The position numbers and the translations under genes were made by a program. Shown in pieces: positions 57,829 to 64,000 of a DNA stretch of 64,000 bases; positions within the stretch are counted from its first letter, which is position 1, and each line of letters starts with the position of its first letter. This stretch comes from Odiellus spinosus (lineage: Eukaryota > Arthropoda > Arachnida > Opiliones > Phalangiidae), in the NCBI GenBank assembly GCA_963920705.1, contig OY987232.1, positions 17,645,942 to 17,709,941 of the forward strand, written 5' to 3'. The notes under the pieces are model-generated. The model worked only from the letters and a program-made list of their open reading frames with translations, did not search any database and was not told the origin of the DNA.

Positions 57829-58279
57829 GGTGAAATCGTGGACTGAGGAAGTCGGATTCTCTTCGTCACCCGCAGTATGTCGTCTTCTAAACTTGAAGGA
57901 TGATTTACTTGTGGTGATATTGTAAAGAATATCTCTATTCTCAACATCTTTGCCTTTACTGGCTTCGTGCTTGGAGTATCAGTTCAATTTTTATATTCTT
58001 ATTTAAGTAATAATACATTGTATAAAGATAGTTCAAACGCATTTCCCATACTGAGTAGGTCTTCCGAGGGTTTCAAAAATCTTTTTTTATTCTTATGTTG
58101 AGATTAGGGATAAGAAGAGATCCAATAGCTTCAATATCCATTTTTTTCTTTCTTTTTTTTTTAACAATGTGGTTACGAATATGGATATCTTTTATGTGTC
58201 AGATTCGACAGGTACCTTTATTCGCGGTTTTTTGAATGACATTATTGATTTATTATCTAAAGAGACTGAGGAAATGTAA
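57829..58279 (+). CDS. 3' end of a single-pass membrane protein gene, three exons
   Basis: Exon a (57829-57874) reads VKSWTEEVGFSSSPA and ends at a GTATGT donor. Exon b (57928-58058) follows TTGTAAAG in phase 0 and encodes NISILNIFAFTGFVLGVSVQ then FLYSYLSNN, a clear transmembrane helix, ending at AG/GTCTTC (phase 2). Exon c (58108-58279) follows GATTAG and reads DKKRSNSFNIHFFLSFFF, TNMDIFYVSDSTG and FLNDIIDLLSKETEEM plus stop. Introns are 53 and 49 bp. The opposite strand is open over part of this DNA, but its frames join only through the minisatellite, so I prefer the plus strand. Upstream exons lie before the minisatellite and were not found. Function unknown. Confidence 0.6.
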
Positions 58280-58421
58280 CTTGAAATGTGTGTCATCTAA
58301 AATATAAATTGTAAGGTAGTTGATTTTATCTGTATTAAGTACTTTTACAAAAAAGACCGCGCGAAATTGACCAGAACTTACGAGAATTAACTGTAGGCTC
58401 TAACAAAGCGAAATCAGACGA

Positions 58422-58885
58422 CCATAGTGATGACGTAGATTGCGGGAAATTATAAAATATGTATTTTTACAATCGGGGTATGTTTTTTCAGCCGTCTTTT
58501 CGAAAAGGCTACTTAATTTAGATTTAAGTTAATTAAAACTCCATGACACCCTCACTTTAATTACATTTGTAGAATACATTATGGTCTAAGGTTCCATAGT
58601 GATGACGTAGATTGCGGGGAATTTTTATTTTAAAACATTTCGAAAATGGGTGATTATAAAATATGTATTTTTACAATCGCGGTATGTTTTTTTCAGCAGT
58701 CTTTTCGAAAAGGCTACTTAATTTAGATTTAAGTTAATTAAAACTTCATGACACCATCACTTTAATTACATTTGTAGAATACATTATGGTCTAAGGCTCC
58801 ATAGTGATGACGTAGATTACGGGGAATTTTTATTTTAAAAATTTCGAAAATGGGCGATTATAAAATATGTATTTTTACTGTCACT
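58422..58885 (+). repeat. Imperfect tandem duplication, about 170-205 bp
   Basis: CCATAGTGATGACGTAGATT occurs at 58422, 58594 and 58799, each followed by GATTATAAAATATGTATTTTTA and CTTTTCGAAAAGGCTACTTA. Confidence 0.75.
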
Positions 58886-59220
58886 GTAATTTTGTTCTAT
58901 GACATATGTATATATATTTTGAATCGTTTTTTAACGATCTTTCCGAAAATATGACTCAATTTCCATTTACTGTTTAATATTTTCCATGAAAATTGAATTT
59001 CAATATTAGGGATTAATTTCTAACACGAATTTTAAAATATTTTATCTTCCGAATAAGTTAACTCGAATGGGAAATAATCTTATTTTTAATCAAACGGATA
59101 ATATCTGATTAGTATTCAGTAGATTTAATCCAATTAATACATTTTATATGAACTTCCAACACTAATCTCCAAACTAACAAACTAAAAGAACACACTTTGA
59201 TACCAAAACTAGAATAAAAG
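58886..59220. other. AT-rich spacer
   Basis: No exon or repeat boundary was recognised before the 59221 exon. Confidence 0.3.
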
Positions 59221-62200
59221 CCCAAGCTGCGAATTTTAAATCCCCTCATAAATATACATGAGATGATGAGAGCTTTAATAAAACTTTCTCACCAAGGATG
59301 TAAAGAAAAAAAGAAATATGAATATAAGTTAAGCCTTGCCAGGTTTCTGTCCAATTCCCACGTAGAACCAAACTTAAACAGTAATAAATTATACTTCCAA
59401 TCTCTACTAACAGGTACCAAAAGTCTATAATTTTATTCCATAAAAGTAGCTTAATACTAACAGCAAAATAATATCAGAAGCCGATGAAACCCTCCTTTGA
59501 AGTCTATTACTCCCGGGTCTTGTCTACCCCTCTCTGTACGGGTTAGTTTCAAAAAGCGCGATTCGTACGCCTCCTAACGGTAGATATTTTCGGAGCGGGA
59601 GTTCGTCCAGCGAATATCTCTAGCAACCTCGGAGTTCGTCAAAAAAACGTCGTCGTTTGTGGAGAGAGAGAATTTCCAATTTTCCGTAGACAGGGGGGTA
59701 TAAAGTAGGACCCCTCCGATCTCGTAAAATTGGGAATTTTACCCATACAGGAGCGCTATATGGAACATTAGAGTAGTAGACTTCAAATGAGGGTTTCATC
59801 GCCTTCTGATGATAGTAATATTTAAGAATATTTAATCTTAAATTCGTTTCTAGATTAACTTTAATTATATTAAAATTACACTGACATAGATTTCCCCTTG
59901 AAGACCTAATGGAATTTCAATATCATTTTGCGAAAGATCATTAATATTCGATTTATAAGATATATATAGATGTATCAAGTCATTTAGCAAAATTACCCTA
60001 ATGTTAGTTTCGTTGCGTTAAATGTTGTATAAGTTTAATTTAATATAACTTGTGTTAGGAAATTAAATATAATTAATATCAAAAGTCTATAACTTTATTC
60101 CATAAAAGTAAACAACGCCCCGTAGCTTAATACTATCAAATCCCAACACTTAAAAATAAGCAAAAAAGTCATCACCCCTGTATGACTCTAGTGATTTGGA
60201 CTCTTCCTCGATATTTTGAGTGGGGAGATAGTGTTGGAATTTAGGCGGGCCACGCTTGGCTATATTGTCCAAAGAGTGGCGCTTTTGATTTCATTATTTA
60301 CACAGTGACTGCGGCCGCTAGTGAATCAGGATTAACAGAAGTAGATGAAACCCTCCTTTGAAGTCTACTACTCGAATGTTCCATATAGCGCTCCTCTCTG
60401 TATGGGTAAAATTCACAATTTTACGAGATCGGAGGGGTCCTACTTCATACCCCCCTGTCTACGGAAAATTGGAAATTCTCTCTCTCCACAAACGACGACG
60501 TTTGGTTGACGAACTCCAAGGTTGCTAGAGATATTCGCTCGACGAACTCCCGCTCCGTAAATATCTACCGTTAGGAGGCGTACGAATCGCGCTTTTTGAA
60601 ACTAACCCATACAGAGAGGGGTAGACAAGACCAGGGAGTAATAGACTTCAAAGGAGGGTTTTTATCGGCTTCTGGGATTAAGTACTTCTACAAAAGAAAC
60701 GCGCGAAAGCTAGAGGTTTCCTAATGACGTCATAAAATCATCATCGCCGGATTAATGATCGTGTTACAACCCCTTTAAGCGGTTATTACTAAACACATTT
60801 AAAGAAATCGCTGGCGTTTAATTCATTTTTGAAGATTTTTTTTTAAGCTCTGGTGGAAAAGTGCCGAGATAAAGTGTAACGATATTTTAATTAAATTTAG
60901 AATCTCGTATTTACGGTCGAGGAGACGTGAAACCTCTTGGTAAAACCCTAGATTGGCCTAATATGAGATCTAATATCACCAAAAGTCTATCTCTTTATTC
61001 CTTAAAAGTAAACAGCGCTCCGTATCTTAATACTATCAGTAAAGGTCCTGTTTTACGTCCTAGCCATCACTTAAAAATAGACAAAAAAGTCATCACCCCT
61101 GTCTGGCTCGAGTGATTTGGACTCTTCCATGATATTTTGAGTCTGGAGAGAGTGTTGGAATTTAGGCGGGCCGCGCTTAGCTATATTGTCTTCCCCTCCT
61201 TCCAACTCCGGAATAAATTTCTCCACAGAGTGGAATCTGATTTTACTATTTACATGGCGTCTATGGCCGCTAGTGTGTCTCGAATCAGAATCTACCTGTA
61301 AATTTACCAGGACCTTTCCTGATAGTATTAAGCTACGGGGCGCTGTTTACTTTTATGGAATAAAGTCATAGACTTATGATATTAATTTTTTTATCTCTAA
61401 GTTTACGTCAATTTTTTTTACTAAGTTTTAAAAACATTTTTAGTGTTAAATATTATGGATTTTATATGAATAAAATAATTAAAAAATTATAGACATGGCA
61501 TTTGCCTAAAAAACTACACAATAGTCCTGGTCGATTTCCAAAACCGGAAGTCTAGAGAACCTCGCGAAAATTTTGGCGGGGAAAACTTTTTGTCACGTGA
61601 TCGTCCGCCATCTTTTTGTAGTGTGAAAATAGCTACAGACTAACCAACGCCTCCTATACTTTATCATATAGGAAGCGTTGGACTAACAACTTGAATTTGG
61701 TTTGTGGGAAATAAAATTAGAAATAGTCTGGCAACCTCTTACTACAAAAAGATGGCGGCGCGGCTATGAGACAAGGGCCCATTTCCGGCAAATTGACCAG
61801 GACTATTAACACCAGTCGTAATTGTAAACTCTCAAACAAGCCACGTTTTTGAAAGCTCCTGTTTTTCAACTTTAATTATTGAATTTAAATTATCCGCGTT
61901 TAATTCTTCTATTCTTTGCGTGTTTTAAAATTAAGTTTAGTTTTGTGAAATTATTTTTATTTTGTATTAAAAGATGACGCAGTTTGGAAATTAAGGAACA
62001 GAAAAAAAGGAAAGATAAATTTCATTAATTAATATTATTCTATTATTACATACGTTATATTATGTCATTTAACTAATTAATATAAAAAAGGCCATCAAAT
62101 TGGTATCAGTGTATTAAATACCGTATTTTTGACGGATAATAGCTATTAATTAATGGCGCATTGATACGTTATACTAAACCCCATAGAGAAAAAAATAGTA

Positions 62201-63353
62201 TACCCTAACTTCTCCTGAATTGATCCATTACTAAAGACAATGAAACAAAACTCAGGAAGATATAAATTATTAATAACACGAATTGGAATGGGATTTTTTT
62301 TCTTCCGGTATATAGTGAGTAATTATCAAAGAGAGCTTTCCTAATTAGGCTTAGCTGTTAATGGCTGAACGTTTAATTACTACTCCAATCACTGATGTCC
62401 AATATGAATATATCAATAATAATAATTAAAGTGTTATTGAAATATATTTTTATTTCAATTTAATTTCAATTTTTATTTGATAAATACCTAGAATGGTTAA
62501 AATGTAGTATATAAATACAGGATATGACGTCAATACGCCTTAAAATAGCTTAATTCTTTCATTATACCGTTGCCGTAGTGCAATTGCCACTTATATTGTG
62601 TTTTATGGTCGAAATACGACTCGTATACTCGCGTAATTGGTTGCAGACTCTTCTTAGAATGAAGATTTTATATCTCCATGGGCTTCTGTTAAGCCTACTT
62701 TCATAGTTAGGGTTAAAAATTGATTTTTTGCTTAGTCATGCTTAATATTCTGTTATTTTTACTAATGAACTAGGTTTATTTAAACGATAACGAACTGATA
62801 GAAAAATTACTTGTGGTTGAGAATCAATTTAGCCTAGCTTGAAACAGAAACCCGAAATCTAATCAAGAAGGATTAGATAAGGAGAGGAAATGTGGGAACG
62901 GCGCGGCTCGTACTGCGTCGGCCTAAACTCCCACTCTGGGAGAACGGGGGTAGAGACGTTTCGTGGTAAATTGTTGTCATGTGGGGAAAACGGATCCTTT
63001 ATGAGACGCGTAGTAGCCAACGACGCTAGCGACCACGTGACAACAGTTTACCTCGAGAATTTCCTATCCCCCCTTTCCACCCGAGTGGGAGGCTGGCTCT
63101 TCTCTCTCTAACTCAACGCAGCCCCACTTTTCCTCTCCTTCTCTGATCCTTCTTGATCTAATCTATCTCTGATGGGCATTCTATAATAATTTCTCAATAT
63201 TCTCTATGCCGGCATATTATAGATTGGGTTAATATTGATTCATCTGGACATTTGCATTTACTGATTAAACAGTAGGTGGGATTCCAGGACGAATGTTGCA
63301 ATTACGATTCATTGGCTACAAAGCTTTAAATGTCGAAATTAGACTTTATCAGG
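59221..63353 (+). CDS. Partial gene, two exons, unidentified
   Basis: Exon 1 (59221-59413) reads PKLRILNPLINIHEMMRALI, KLSHQGCKEKKKYEYKLSLA and NSNKLYFQSLLT, and ends at AACAG/GTACC in phase 1. Exon 2 (63273-63353) follows CTGATTAAACAG and reads GGIPGRMLQLRFIGYKALNV then EIRLYQ, ending in phase 1 at GTAGGC. The phases agree. Translation may start at the Met codons near 59263, or the exon may be internal. An alternative acceptor at 63286-63287 also keeps the frame. The intron of about 3.9 kb contains families H, A, B and G. The next exon should lie past 63353 and was not seen before the window end. Product not recognised. Confidence 0.5.
59416..59474 (+). mobile_element. Family H left-end fragment at a splice donor
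   Basis: CCAAAAGTCTATAATTTTATT begins two bases after the GT of the 59413 donor; interrupted by family A copy 20. Confidence 0.6.
59475..59808 (+). mobile_element. Family A MITE copy 20
   Basis: Complete but diverged at the right end (TCATCGCCTTCTG); flanking duplication not clear. Confidence 0.9.
60079..60335 (+). mobile_element. Family H left part, cut by family A
   Basis: CAAAAGTCTATAACTTTATT through CTGCGGCCGCTAGTGAATC; the right half is absent after the family A insertion. Confidence 0.65.
60336..60674 (-). mobile_element. Family A MITE copy 21
   Basis: Perfect 7-bp duplication ggattaa (60329-60335, 60675-60681). Confidence 0.95.
60980..61377 (+). mobile_element. Family H element, complete copy
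   Basis: From CCAAAAGTCTATCTCTTTATT to AGTCATAGACTTATG, with all central landmarks. Flanks ATATCA and ATATTA are suggestive only. Confidence 0.75.
61522..61805 (+). mobile_element. Family B MITE copy 3
   Basis: 284 bp, TA-bounded, same orientation as and almost identical to 1047-1330. Confidence 0.9.
61806..62600. other. AT-rich spacer
   Basis: No coding or repeat structure recognised. A degraded family D remnant follows at about 62620-62825 (AAGCCTACTTTC, GGTTTATTTAAACGATAACG). Confidence 0.35.
62864..63155 (+). mobile_element. Family G MITE copy 6
   Basis: 292 bp; perfect 7-bp duplication atctaat. Confidence 0.95.
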
Positions 63354-63485
63354 GTAGGCGTAGGTAGTTAATCTTGAAGGCCTATTGATATGACGCAATG
63401 AAATTAAAGGGATGATCTCGTCAAAAACGTTGATGAAAATACAGCCAAGTTTAATTTAAATATAAATTTTTCTTTTAAATATCAA

Positions 63486-63821
63486 CAGAAGCCGATGAAA
63501 CCCTCCTTTGAAGTCTACTACTCTAATGTTCGATATAGCGCTCCTCTCTGTATGGGTAAAATTCCCAATTTTACGAGATCGGAGGGGTCCTACTTCATCC
63601 CCCTGTCTACGGAATATTGGAAATTCTCTCTCTCCACAAACGACGACGTTTTTTGGACGAACTCCAAGGCTGCTAGAGATATTCGCTGGACGAACTCCCG
63701 CTCCGAAAATATCTACCGTTAGGAGGCGTACGGATCGCGCCTTTTGAGAATAACCCATACAGAGAGGGGTAGGCAAGACCCGGAAGTAATAGACTTCAAA
63801 GGAGGGTTTCATCGGCTTCTG
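63486..63821 (-). mobile_element. Family A MITE copy 22
   Basis: Complete terminal repeats; flanks atatcaa and gtgatac do not match. Confidence 0.9.
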
Positions 63822-64000
63822 GTGATACTAACCCTTTGAAGTATCATTGTAAGCTTAGATTACGTTGAAAAGGAACCAAGTTAAACGAAAATTGTAGAGG
63901 GGAAGGGGAGGTCCTAAACCTAAAATATTTCGTTCACTTAATTACCCATATACATAGCATGTTTCAAAAGCGTCACCCCTAGCTCAAAAATTCCTCTTTA

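Noticed and set aside
57100-57972. Minus-strand ORF of up to 290 codons through the 29-bp repeat, with a unique Lys/Asp-rich upstream part
   Set aside because: The repeat is open in every minus frame by chance. The unique part is better explained as the complement of plus-strand exons that include a transmembrane segment and consistent splice phases.
3813-63812. Recurrent open frames of 70-127 codons starting MKPSFEVYY or similar, on both strands
   Set aside because: They begin in the terminal repeat of family A and read across its palindrome. They occur in nearly every copy with different breaks and have no homology to known proteins.

Overview
The window reads as nuclear DNA from an arthropod, probably an insect. 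It is AT-rich and carries short (CCTAA)n tracts, the complement of the arthropod telomere repeat TTAGG. Several TATA-box genes encode small secreted Ala/Pro/Gly/Tyr/Val-rich proteins of the cuticle or chorion type, and their first intron often falls after codon 3 or 4 of the signal peptide. Introns are GT-AG; the shortest are 49-68 bp. The species cannot be named from sequence alone.

Layout. 0-19 kb: five small secreted-protein genes (55-449 -, 4452-4919 -, 11344-12685 -, 15310-15660 +, 17983-18330 +), an orphan promoter with a first exon (8405-8514 -), two sets of coding-looking plus-strand exons (3593-3759, 6280-6639), and many short palindromic transposons. 19-36 kb: mostly repeats, including a 12-copy satellite of about 142 bp (29.5-31.2 kb), a three-exon gene for a 60-residue acidic protein (24636-25166 +) and CpG-richer DNA at 25.7-27.8 kb. 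36-38 kb: three phase-compatible exons of a plus-strand gene (36010-37476) around a minisatellite. 38.5-50 kb: a nine-exon minus-strand gene for a GNAT-fold acetyltransferase of about 305 residues, with nearly all its large introns filled by transposons and satellites. 51-52.4 kb: a graded minisatellite. 54-55.3 kb: a 172-bp satellite. 57.2-58.3 kb: a 29-bp minisatellite directly upstream of three exons of a plus-strand membrane-protein gene. 59.2-63.4 kb: two exons of a further plus-strand gene that probably runs off the window.

Repeats dominate. At least 21 near-complete copies of one roughly 335-bp palindromic element (family A) are present, with families F (about 416 bp) and G (about 285 bp). 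All three begin 5'-CA and end TG-3' and make 7-bp target-site duplications, so they look like products of one transposase system. Families C, D and E sit in TTAA with AAAGGGA ends; family B sits in TA. No transposase, reverse transcriptase, rRNA, tRNA or CRISPR array was recognised. All splice models were made by eye from reading frame, phase and splice-site fit, and need transcript support.
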